NCBI GenBank assembly: GCA_013396755.1
Contig: VWZF01003842.1
Coordinates: forward strand, 3,697,442 to 3,761,441
Source: Sclerurus mexicanus
Lineage: Eukaryota; Chordata; Aves; Passeriformes; Furnariidae
DNA length: 64,000 bases
Direction of reading: 5' to 3'
Shown: in pieces, positions 13,375 through 24,359 of the stretch
Position numbering within the stretch: the first letter of the stretch is position 1
Layout: every line of letters starts with the position of its first letter
Made by a program: the position numbers and the translations under genes
Notes under the pieces: model-generated
Told to the model about the DNA's origin: nothing
The model's database searches: none
The model's input: the letters and a program-made list of their open reading frames with translations, nothing else

Positions 13375-13379
13375 CTTTG
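13375..13379. repeat. Target-site duplication, right copy
   Basis: CTTTG directly follows the LTR terminus AGGACA and matches 12740-12744 exactly. Confidence 0.85.
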
Positions 13380-14810
13380 ATTCCAGATCTTTTCTATTAG
13401 CTGTCTCTAAAGGTGACTTGGTTTAGAATGAGATCCAGTTTGGATGTAGATGCAGTATGTCATAATGCATTTTAGCAAGATAACTTTTCTTCTACAGAAA
13501 TCACAGGTATGCATGTTAGAAATGCATGAGATTATGATCATGAAACCTTGTTCTCTTGTTTAATTGGTATTGCATCTGTTTTACCTAAGATCTACTGAAA
13601 AAGGCAGAGAACTCATGCAAGTGATATTCGGTAAGGTGAAAAACCCTGCCTCTCTCACAAAAAGTAGCATCCTATATAATGGTTATTTAAGGTGTCTAGG
13701 CAGTTGAGCATATTACTTGTGAAAGAAGGCCCAGACAACCGAATTTGTTGAGTCCCGAAAAAATGGCTTTAATTGCTGTCTTCATCTACTTACAGGTATT
13801 TTGCAGGAAAGACAAAGCTAGTCTCTTCTCACTGGTACACAGTAAAGTATGTATCTTCCCCTTTCTTGACATTTAGATGATACTGCAAGAAGAGCTTTTT
13901 TGATTTTATCTCTGGTCTTTCAGCAGACTGCAGTCAGGCAAAAATTGTATCACAAAGAATATCTTTAGAATAAACCCCAATATATTTGCAATGCCTAATT
14001 AATCCTTGTTCCTTTTATTAGATTACTAGAGGATGGAGATGTGTTTTGTAAGAACTATCACAAAGAGCAAAGCACACTGAGTTTTTCCATTTATGTTTCA
14101 TTTGGTTTGCACTGGATACAGACTGTAAGTAGTTCTGGACCATATCAACTAATGCATTGAAAAGGAAACTTATGACAAACTTATTACCACTTTAGTTGTT
14201 ATTACAATCTAATTTCTTCACCAGTATGTATAAATATTTTACAACAACAAAAAATTGCTCTAAATTAACAGGCCCTTATCTTTACTAATCAACAAATTAG
14301 GTCAATAAAGCTTTCTGAATTGTAAGAAAATTTCTGTACAAGAACACAAATGGTAATCAAGTTGTATCAACATGCTGAAGTTTAGTATTTAATCCCTAAA
14401 CTTCTGCCAAGCTTTTCAACAGGGCCAGCAGTGCATAATTCAAGGGAATATCTGGTACCATAAACCAGTACTACAAAAATATGAAAATTAAACAGAATTC
14501 CTAGAGAGGGCATAATAACCTTCATAATGCTAGGAAATTCCTAGATAGGTATTCCCCTTATGTACCTAATTCCCAACCAGCAGACGACAGCTGTTCAGGA
14601 TTGCATCCTTATGGTGGGATTGGACTCTCAGGCAATTTTTATCTTAGACTCGTACATCACCACTTCATGCCTTTACTTTCCATGGTTAAGACCAGAATGA
14701 CCTGAGATGGTCTCACATTTTTAGTACAAGTTAATTCTGTCTCATGACTCTATAACTATATCCCCTATGCCCTGTCAGTCTAGGCAAGTTAAGTTTCAAT
14801 CATGTGTGGC

Positions 14811-14823
14811 TTTTTTTTTTTTT
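14811..14823. repeat. Poly-T run (13 T)
   Basis: An uninterrupted 13-T homopolymer with no recognisable retroposon body attached. Confidence 0.85.
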
Positions 14824-15955
14824 GCAAGAACTTAAAAACTGTTTTACTCTCTACTCGATTAACTTCACCCTGTAGTCATTTCTGTTGCAGTTGCTATTCC
14901 ATTGCTTTCTTGCAAATATTTAATGGCACTCCAAAATAGCCTCTATATCTACTACAGTAAATATCATCTCAATATAAGCATTTCCAGATCCTTCTGTGTG
15001 AACTGTTAGAAATAAATATAGATTTTTACCAAGTGAATCAAATGCAAAATACATGGTAATTTGGCCAGTCTACCAGTGCACACTGCAAACATTATTTCTT
15101 GCATCAGATCTCAGAATGACCTCATGACTCAAAGGGAGACTCACAGCTTGTGAAATTTTTGTATGTCTCAGCTCTTCACTTGAGCTGATACACATGTAAT
15201 GTATTTCAAGCACTTTTTAACTGATGGAAAAATACTGCAGTGGCTAAAGGATAAAACAGAGGACTAGATTTAAAAAAAGAGAAAAAAGGAAGAAGAGAAA
15301 AGAAACTGAAAAAAAAGAGATTGTTATCTGTTTTATTGCATAATGTAACTTCAGTTAGGAATAATAGCAAAAATAGACCAACAATTAGGGAAAAAAACCC
15401 CAGGCTATTTAGAAAATTCAAGGCACCTGAATGCTTCTAATGAAATCAATTGGAATAATAAAAACCCTGTCAAAATATGTTAGGTTTCTTCAAGATCCTA
15501 CTTTAAAAAGAAATGTAAATCTAATGAACAGCCTTCCATGTAAAGTCATCATTTATTCAGAGAGAAGCTGAAGTTGGCACTGTTTTATGCAGTAATACAT
15601 AATATTCTTCACATATAACCAAGAGATGGAAACCTTGATCTCCAAACAGAGCACAGTTCAAGCTTGACTATAGAGCTAAAACTCTTGCTCCATGGCTTAG
15701 GTACACACACATTCATTCAAAGGGATGATTTCAGGCTCCTCAAAACCCTTCACACTGAGGTTGCCTGTGTCTAGACGTGATTTTGTTGTTGTTTCTTTTC
15801 ACACATTCCTTGTTTCTCATGTCCAGAATCCTGTGCTGTTTGGCTAAGCAATGGCAAGGAGGACAGCTAGGAGCTGCCCAGCTCATGGTGAATGAGGCAG
15901 CACCACAACTGACAGAAGGCACCGACTGAGCTCAGATCAGCTGCTTGAAAAGGCT

Positions 15956-16021
15956 CATCAGAGTATTATTACTATTATACTATTATTACTATTATACATC
16001 AGAGTATTATTACTATTATAC
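15956..16021. repeat. ATT/ATAC-rich local tandem duplication
   Basis: The word CATCAGAGTATTATTACTAT plus TATAC occurs at 15956-15980. A shortened copy (TATTATTACTATTATAC, 15981-15997) follows, and then a near-full copy at 15998-16021. The block is bracketed by AGGCT on both sides (from 15951 and from 16022). This is a recent-looking slippage-type minisatellite of two to three units. Confidence 0.85.
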
Positions 16022-16700
16022 AGGCTTTCTCCTCATAAGAAGCATACAAGAATTGGGGGGAAAACTCTTGTGGGGTCCTCTGAATTTGCCAGAGAAGGGT
16101 GAATCCTGATAAATTCAAACTGCTTTGGTTGGAAAGCAATTTCTTCAGTGCAAATATGGATTTTTTTTTTCCTCAGGTGAAGGTTCTGGCACACACAGAT
16201 GCACACAAATACATTCTATAGTATGCATTTTAGAGCAATCCTTTTATAGCTGATTCTGTTCGTAATTATCAGTGCTCTACGAGTCTCTTGCCACTGCATA
16301 ATTTAAAGGCAATCTCAATGAATACTTTAAGCAATGCAAGGGGGAGAGGACTTTCAAACACTGAGGTATGGCATATCTGGTTTTATATACAGGCATCTTT
16401 ATGAGACAACTGAAATACCCAGAATCTGAACTAGCTGCAAATTTTATTTAAAAAAGAAAACATCAATACTCAGTTCTGTTTCCACATCAGTGAAAAGAAA
16501 AACACCGAGGAAAATAAGCAAACTCCTTTTGGGAAGCATAATTTAAGGAAAATTATGATATACAAACATTTGATGTACACTTTTCAATGTGCTTATTAAA
16601 CAGTCAAAAATTACTGTCCTAATTTTATAACTGGAGAAATTGAAAAGGGCAAGTTAGCCTGCACATGGTTTATCTTTCCACACTCCTAGATTTCCTAGTT

Positions 16701-17124
16701 CAGGGATTCTCATCCTTGTGATGGCCAAGCCTCAGCTCAAAAATTTTTCATGTGAATCCATGTATGCCTTGTCCCTGACCCTTCCTCTGACATCTACCAA
16801 ATCTTCTTGAGTCTATCTGAGCCTCAGGATTTCTGTCACAATTATCTTTACCATGCTTTTGACCTCCTCTTGCCACTGATGGATGCTGCATCTTTCTTGC
16901 CCTCCTCTGTACTCTCAGTTGTGGCCCACATTGGTGCTGAAAGCAGAATAACGAGCCCACTGAGATGCACCTGATTGTGTCCAGGGTCATTTTGATACCT
17001 CTGCTCTGGAGCAGGGGAACAGTGTATAGGCTCTGACACCAATACTGCACAGAGCTAACACAGATCCATGCAGCTTGTTGCTTGGTGTGTCTTAGGGGAA
17101 GGGTTTAGTCAGCAGAAACCACTT
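16701..17124. mobile_element. Possible ancient hAT-like DNA transposon relic
   Basis: The left end CAGGGATTCTCATCC resembles the CAGgGGTTCTCAA-type termini of hAT (Charlie-like) elements. The right end CAGAAACCACTT is only a weak inverted counterpart. The 8-bp flanks TCCTAGTT (16693-16700) and CCCTAGAT (17125-17132) agree at six of eight positions; hAT elements make 8-bp duplications. The stretch is richer in G+C than its surroundings. Two overlapping minus-strand open frames (64 and 100 codons) inside it look like no transposase. It could equally be chance. Confidence 0.2.
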
Positions 17125-20100
17125 CCCTAGATCACATCACCTCCAGTGGGCTTTCATGTTTATGCAAGGGCAGTAAATGTGCAAAAAGAATAAGCAATAG
17201 CTCTTCCAGTAAAGTATCCTATATATTACAACAGTGATTTCTCTCCAGCTGGTTCACAGGTGAAACAAAATACATCAGTGTTATCCGAAGTCACTACAAT
17301 TTGGTGAACATATGCCACATCAAAATAGCACTGTGAGAGTATGAGCATTTTGTGGACTTCTAATACAGTTCAGCTTACAATATAATAATTTGCCCCTAAG
17401 CAGGAAGTAACTTTCCATTCAAGGACTTCAATAATCTAACAGTAAAAACCTAAAGAAGAAGAGGTGCTTCCTTTTGTTGCTTGCATATTATAAAATGTTA
17501 TTTTACAAAGAAGTACCTGACCTTGTCATGCAAATGGAAAATCTAACCAGTGAAGCTGTAGAAGTCTATGTAAATTTTAAACACTAAGTTGTGCAATTCA
17601 GACAAAATCAATAACTTCCAGAATAGATGTTTTCAAGGTATCATGTTATAAGCAATTAAAATTCCAGATTGCTAACAGCTACTCTCTTAAGGGACTATAT
17701 ATAAGACTGTACACTGAGCTTATAAAACAGACTTTCTGGTTTATCTACTTGGAAGCATAAAATAGAAAATGCCATATATTGTACATAAGCCTGTATGATT
17801 GATATCATCTAATCCACTACTATAATACTCCAAAAGATGAAAAAGCAATAGCAACTATGACATCCTGTTCACCTACCAGCCTGTTTCAGATGAGTGTTAT
17901 CTAGCTTTTCAAGGTATCTGGAAGCTAAATGAAAGTGAGCATGGAACAGATGTCTGATGGGTGACTTATCTGGCATTTATGCTTTTTACTTGGTGGGGAA
18001 TAGCAAGCTAGTTTATGCTGAGCTCCAGGGCTCAAGGGGAAACATAAAGAGGGACTGAGGGGGATAATGGGTGCCACCTGCAGAAGAGGATGGGGCTACT
18101 GATAAGAGTTTGTGGACTCAACAGAAAAGGGTGGAACAGTAAAACAGATGATTTTGTGGCAACAGTGGGAGACCAGACTGTTTTATTCAGAAGGCAAAAT
18201 CGGGCTCACTGAGCCGTTCACAATGGGAAAAGAGCACAGATGGCTTATTGACACATTTATCAGGCACTCCAGTGACAGGGTTTCAACTTTTATGCATCTT
18301 TGATGAGATTAATGTTTCTAAAAATACATTTCAGCAGTGATCTGTTTAATTTTTACCAAATTCACCCAAAAGTCTCACTCCCTTCAGTTAACATAGCTGA
18401 AGGCAGATGAGGACCTCTAAGCCATAATCTGCAAGGTACTGAAATCTTAATTTAAAAAATCTTCTTCCTTCCCACCATCACAGGGTGTAAATCTCACTGG
18501 CACTACTGGTAGTTTTGTAAACAGAGAATAGAAGAAGAGTCTTTGACTCGCAGAAATTCTTTCATTATTCCATCTCTTTGCAAGGCACAAAGAACAGAAT
18601 AAAATGTTAAATTTGTATGAACTAGTAAAGAAAAACTATTTTTGTCATGAAACCAGTTAAAAAAGTGCTGGATAAACTGATCAAAAGACTCGCTAGAACT
18701 TTGTATGATATAACAGAAAGCAAATTCTTCTCTGAATAGTCGTCGTTGTAGGCTGTACTTCCAAAGCATCTTATCACTGTCAATGCTGCAGATGCTTTAT
18801 AGGAAGCTTGAGTGTATATGTTGAAAATTAAGTAAAATTAGTTTTCTAGAAAAGAACACCTCAGGGTTAAGGTTTATGTGAAACCAGTGATTATGCAATG
18901 CAGTTTCTTTCTCATTCTTAGTCAAACTGCTGAACAATTTTGCACTGCAACATTGAAGAGAGCAAGACAACAGAAGACTGAAACAAGAGGAGAATAGCAA
19001 GAAGCTCAGCTGTACTGCAGCACCTCACTGGTCACTTAATACTCAGTTTTTGTTCTGATGGAAAATTGATATCCGTCCTTTTGCTAGACCTGGTAATCAA
19101 TAGAGGATTACAAAATAAAGTAGTCTTTGCAGAGATGATCCACCTCTTTTACTTTGAGAATTCAAAGACTAATTTATAAGAAACTGATTTTTTCCCCTTA
19201 TTTCCAGAGTCTTCAGAACCTATCATATTTTTTTCATGTTTACGCTGTATTTCAATACTCTTTCCTTAGGGAATTGATCACAAATATTCAAAGCTTGTAA
19301 CATATTGCATAAATATTATGTCAGTAGTTTCCTGTTTCTCAACTGAATGAACAATTCTAGCAGCTGAAATACCAGCTTTTTCATATTAAAACAATCTGCA
19401 AATATTTCTCCATGTAACACCAACATTCACTTTCTGTGAATATTTCGGCCATCAAAACCCTATTTTTCAAAATCCACTATAAAATAAATACAAATAAAGT
19501 AAAGCTCAGCTTGAACTAGCTTGCCATAAATACTCTGAGATCTGCAGAATACGTAATTTTAAAAAAAAATTATCTGAACTACGTGTATTTGATAAAGCTT
19601 CTGATATCAGCAGCGAGATGTAAACATACATGCCAATAGAAGAATGAACTTTAGGATGTATAATACACAGACACAATACTTTTTCAATAAGGAACAAGAT
19701 GTCACATAGAAATAATGTACCACTGCCTATGAAAACAAGGGAATCTGTATGATTAAATTGACTGTATGTTAGAACAATAAATACATGATGCAAGGAAAGT
19801 ATATGTCTCATTTTTAGATTTGATTCCTTCTAAAATAGCAATAGTTTTGGTCTGTTGAAATAAAACATACAGCCTTCTCAGGTAAAGTACTAATAGTGTC
19901 ATATAGTCTGTGAATCCACAGCAATGACTATTTAGATGCTGTTTCCTACATCAGATGGAACAACTAAGATCAGGAGCAGGAGTCTCTTCCTTTCATGCAG
20001 TCCTGTATTTTGACTGTCTTAATTCATCTAAATTTGATTCACTGAAAATACTTTCCTCTGACAAAAAAACCCAATACATTCTTTTTTAATATGAATCCTA

Positions 20101-23027
20101 CACAGCTAATTGCTCTCAGTTTCTAAAAGAAAAAATTACTGTGCCTTTCATTGAGTATCTCTATAGGGTTTGCTCTTTCAGGACTAAAGTTCCAGTACCT
20201 TATCAGAAATGATTCTGTCCAAAGCAAGGAAATATGCGGTTTCCAGCATATGGGTCCATAGGATTCTAAAATAAAAAAAGTTGCCAACATTCTCTCTATC
20301 TTAGGAAATGAATCATGCTCTTTGTTAATGGATGTACAGCAACTAAAGCAAGTATGACAAACTTTTGGGATACCACCAGTCCTTGGAGGAGAATAACCAT
20401 TTCTAATCACTTTTCAAGAGATATTTATTCCAAGAGACTAGGTCAGTCCAAGCAATAATAATGGACATATCTTTTATGACACCACATCAAATGCAACTGA
20501 AGTTGGCAGTTTTTGCCAAAATGATGGTAGGGCAGTCTTAGATTGATTTCTGGCCAGCATGTACAGTAGAATAACTCCTATCCAAGAAAGGAATTATATC
20601 TTCTAATAGAAGCCAGAGCAGCATATAAAGTCTGAAACAATCACAGCTAATGTGTTATGTTTACCTGAATATGGGTGAGGAGAATTACCACTACCCAGCA
20701 GTTGACTATACCATTAAATTAAATTTAATCATAGCAACCTTGTTCATCCATTCCTAGAGACACCATGACAAAACATGGCTGAGGAATAAAATAAGAGGGC
20801 ATTTTCACATTGTCTAACATGAACTGAGGTAATGCATAATACTCTGTTCCCTTTGCCCCTGCTTAGTCTACAACATGGCAGAGTGACATATGGTACCTTT
20901 GCTAAAAAATTGCATCCACTTAAAAGCAAAGTTCAAATGCTAAAAGAAAAAGAAATGGCATTGGGACTAGAGGGGACTGCTGAGTTCATAGGGTCTGCTT
21001 TCACAGACAATTACATCATGCAATGTTTTCCATGAGATGATGACACACCACTATAAAGTAGCGAGTGCTTTCCACCACTGTGCTAATCATTACTGGAAAG
21101 CTTTTTCTAGCTCTCACCACTCTGACTGTTACGATGGTGAAGTGTACTTGTGACTATTTAATGTTTAGTTTTTCTAGTACTCAGACTGTCTTGTAATTTT
21201 AAAATCTCATTTTCCTCCCTGGAACCACACTTTAAAAAAAATCCTCCTATTTCATCTAATATTACAGTAGACATTTTAAAGTAGTCAGTTACATTTTCTT
21301 AAGAAAATATTTGGTGTTAGCTTAACACAGGAATGAATTTTCAGTGAACTTAAAGCTCTGAATATTAGTTTAACTCCCCCCATGAATTAGGATTTTGCCC
21401 ATTCATAGTAACTACACTACTCTCCTCTGCAGGGCACTTCTCTCTCCAGACAAATTATACGTGCAGAGAGGATATTGGTCTATAAGCTAGAATCAGCATT
21501 TGTCTGTTCCTGAGTATTTTAGCTAACAAGGCACACCAATTTGCAGATTTTTAACGATTAATTTATTAGTTACTTTATTTTAAAAGCATATGTTTATGCT
21601 ATCCTAAAGCTGCTGTGATCCACCCTCTGCTGCTCTCCCAGTCCGAGACAGTCCTACCATGATGCAGAGCTGTCATACCTGTTAATGTAACACCACATTC
21701 TGTAATACAGGTCACATCTGAGTAAAGGCTAAACCAGCCCAAATTAGAGTAGAGAGATGTTCAAATGGGCTACAGGCAAAGATTAGGCCCTCCATTTCTG
21801 ACAATATGGAGTTAACCAAAAGCTTTCTTTTTCCCCTCCTTTGATCCAAGCAGAAGTCATAGCATAGATATGGCTTATCAGCTACCTAATTGAACCTTTC
21901 TATTGACTATATGCCTGAAATCCTTTGCCTTTTCTAAAATTTACTTTTTAGCTGCAAAGTATGGCTGTAACACATAGATCTGGACCTACATACCACAGGT
22001 AAGCCTCATTTGTAGAACAACAAAGACTTGAGTAGTACCTAAATTGCCATCTTTTTTTCATGCAGACTGAATTTAATCCTGGGGCAAAAAGTCATCTCAA
22101 CCTCAGTGCTTGCAGAGAGGATATATGTTTGACAGCATGTAACACCTACACAAAAGGCTCCAATTTCGATTTGGGACCTCTTGATGAGCATTAGTGGCAA
22201 GTCATGACAGTTAAAATATTATTACTGACTTAGAACGACACCAGTTAGGCTCACATTACTTTCAAATCCAAAACAAATCTATTTTCAAGTGATTTTCAAC
22301 ACTGAATCAAGTTGCATACCTAGATTCAAGGAAGTATTGTATAAATAGAATTTCTTATGCAAGGGCACGTAGCCCTACAATATATGCTGTTTGACTGGAG
22401 GCATAACTTTTTTGAGTTGAGAAGTGGCACATTCACAATATAAATGATTTTTAGCAAAAATCTAGTGCAGTTTAAAAGAGATGCAGCTTATGAAATGTGC
22501 CCAGCTTATGCAATACAGTCCAATGACACTGTCTGCATACTGTTCAGTTATAAATAGAGTTTACAATAGAATTAAATAACATCCAAGAAGCAATGAAGCT
22601 TATGTGAAGAACTTCTCATACTAAAGACATATAGCTTTTGGTTTTATTATTTTCATTATTACTTCTGAAGCAAATTCTACCATATTCTATAGTAATTCGT
22701 GAAAAAATCAAATTTATAAAAATCACATTTATATGAACTAGCAGTTTATGGCATAAGTTGCATTATAGAAAAATGTTTCCTTGTGCCTAATACTTTGTGA
22801 AAATTCAGCTCAAATTATCAGCAGCTATCTGTAAGAGAAAAAGGGATTGTGAATTCTGAAGTGTAGTTGTATATAGGACAGGGATACAAGAGAAAAATAA
22901 GTGAAGGCAGACATAAATGACACCTAAACGAGCCCAAATTGTTCCCAACCTGACATTTAGCCTGACATATTTCAGTACCTAGTAAATATTTATTGGAAGA
23001 GTTATGAACACAGGTAAAACATTTTGA
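17125..23027. other. Unique AT-rich DNA, no gene seen
   Basis: The longest open frames are about 90-100 codons on the minus strand (18503-18769, 19506-19811, 20123-20410). Their products have no recognisable motifs, and no splice-consistent chain joins them. No interspersed repeat was recognised. Confidence 0.55.
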
Positions 23028-23073
23028 ATAGAAGCTTCGCAATCTTTTCAATAGAAGCTTGACAATCTTTTCA
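23028..23073. repeat. 23-bp tandem duplication
   Basis: ATAGAAGCTTCGCAATCTTT plus TCA (23028-23050) is directly repeated at 23051-23073 with two changes (CG to GA). The motif decays further into CAAAGCTTTACAAGCTTTAC immediately downstream. A local duplication. Confidence 0.85.
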
Positions 23074-23114
23074 TCAAAGCTTTACAAGCTTTACACTATC
23101 ACAGTTTATCCTAA

Positions 23115-23183
23115 TTTCTCTTACACAAAAAGAAAGGTCTCATTGTTTCTTTCTCCTCAATGTTAAAATCATAGAAATCTCCA
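23115..23183 (-). repeat. Copy A of a duplicated exon-like segment
   Basis: This segment aligns by eye to 27921-27996 with about six mismatches and one 6-bp gap. Read on the minus strand, both copies keep one open frame that conceptually contains GDF-x-DFNIEEKET followed by PFF, and both run into a GTAAGA donor-like word (here 23118-23124). The similarity stops abruptly on both sides. In copy A the acceptor side (AAGTAG before GCTGGAG) lacks a pyrimidine tract. The protein is not recognised. It may be a duplicated exon, an ancient conserved repeat or a dispersed repeat fragment. Confidence 0.4.
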
Positions 23184-24300
23184 GCCTACTTAACTTTGTA
23201 TTCCACCAATAGGTCACTCTGAGCCCTCTGCTGTATCTTGTACAGCAGTTCCAGTCCACCCATTGTGGAACAGATGTGACTGGAACAGCACTAGCGGAGC
23301 TGCAGAGGAACTCACACACAACCCCTGTCACTTCTACCCAAGGTCTTTGCAACATCAGTCCTCTGTGTGTCAGAACAAGAGAAGTGGTTTGGGCAGCACT
23401 TTTCTCACACAACAGGTACTTTGCCATTGAGCCAATGGAATATCCCCATTGCTGACCTCACAGACTTCCCCATAACAGTTACTGTAAATGTGTCTGAGAC
23501 AACACTGCATTGATGCTGTCATTAACATTTTCAAGGCTTTTATTTGTTTACATGTTAATAAAGAGATGATTGGGCAATTTCTATAATCAGTGCACACAGT
23601 AGCAGAGGTTGTCCATTTCCATAAAACCTTAAGATCAGCTAAGGAACAAGCCTGCCTGCAAGATACTGTATTGGACCTGATTTATGGAATCAGAGAATGA
23701 AGTTGCTTTTTAAGTTATACAGTTGTCAGGCAGACGTAGCCCAAGTAATAACAGTGGTTTCATATTTTAGGAAGTTTCTGTGAGAACAGAACCTAACTTG
23801 GTGATGCCTGAACACCAAAAATTTTTGTGCTTTCTTACCTAAACTCAGTTGCTAGATCATCAAATATAACAGGATTTTTTAGCCATCAAGAATAAGTAAA
23901 GCATTAGCAATGTGTTGCATTCAGCTTTCAGTGAAATCTCCTGTGCTCTGTAGGTATGTCATTTCTAAACTGGAATAGCAGGTGGCAGGAACAAAGATAA
24001 TATCCACCCTTGCTGCAGCTGCTTGCTCATTAATCTGCTCACTTGGTTCTTATACACAGTACCCTTGCAGAAACTTATATTCTTTGATCATGAAGACACG
24101 ATTTTGTCTTTCGGGATACCCACCTCCTCAGAACACAGAGTTTGGGATGTATAAAACTGGATGATGTGCTGCTTCCCCGCAAGTAAAATGATATGGAACA
24201 CAGGGAAAACCAAACTGATACCTTGTAAAAAGTGGAAAAATCACACTACAGCAAGGACATCAAAGCAGAGCAGTTCAGTTCAGAGATAAAGGTAATGTGT

Positions 24301-24359
24301 ACCAATGTCAGATGCTTTGCTGGAAGGTCAGATTTGAGACCAATCAATCTGACATTGGT
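24301..24359. repeat. 13-bp perfect inverted repeat
   Basis: ACCAATGTCAGAT (24301-24313) is matched by its exact reverse complement at 24347-24359, leaving a 33-base loop. The loop contains a smaller complementary pair, GGTC (24326-24329) and GACC (24338-24341). As RNA from either strand it would fold into a hairpin. The arms are too short for a typical pre-miRNA, and no transposon body is apparent. Confidence 0.7.

Larger units (their letters stand above)
13380..16700. other. Unique AT-rich DNA, no gene seen
   Basis: Stops are frequent in all frames. Open frames are 60-71 codons and low in complexity; the minus-strand frame at 15206-15421 is largely phenylalanine and leucine, from a poly-purine stretch. 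It contains a 13-T run at 14811-14823 and the local duplication at 15956-16021. Nothing else was recognised. Confidence 0.6.

Noticed and set aside
15206..15421. 71-codon minus-strand frame with membrane-like Phe/Leu runs
   Set aside because: The hydrophobic stretch is translated from a poly-purine tract, so the apparent transmembrane character is compositional.
16748..17050. 100-codon minus-strand frame as a coding gene
   Set aside because: No motifs; it overlaps a second frame of similar length and sits in a stretch better explained, if at all, as a transposon relic.
23140..23597. Overlapping minus-strand open frames of 95 and 75 codons as a gene
   Set aside because: Neither product has a recognisable domain and the frames overlap out of phase. 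Only the short segment shared with 27.9 kb shows any coding-like behaviour, and that lies mainly in another frame.
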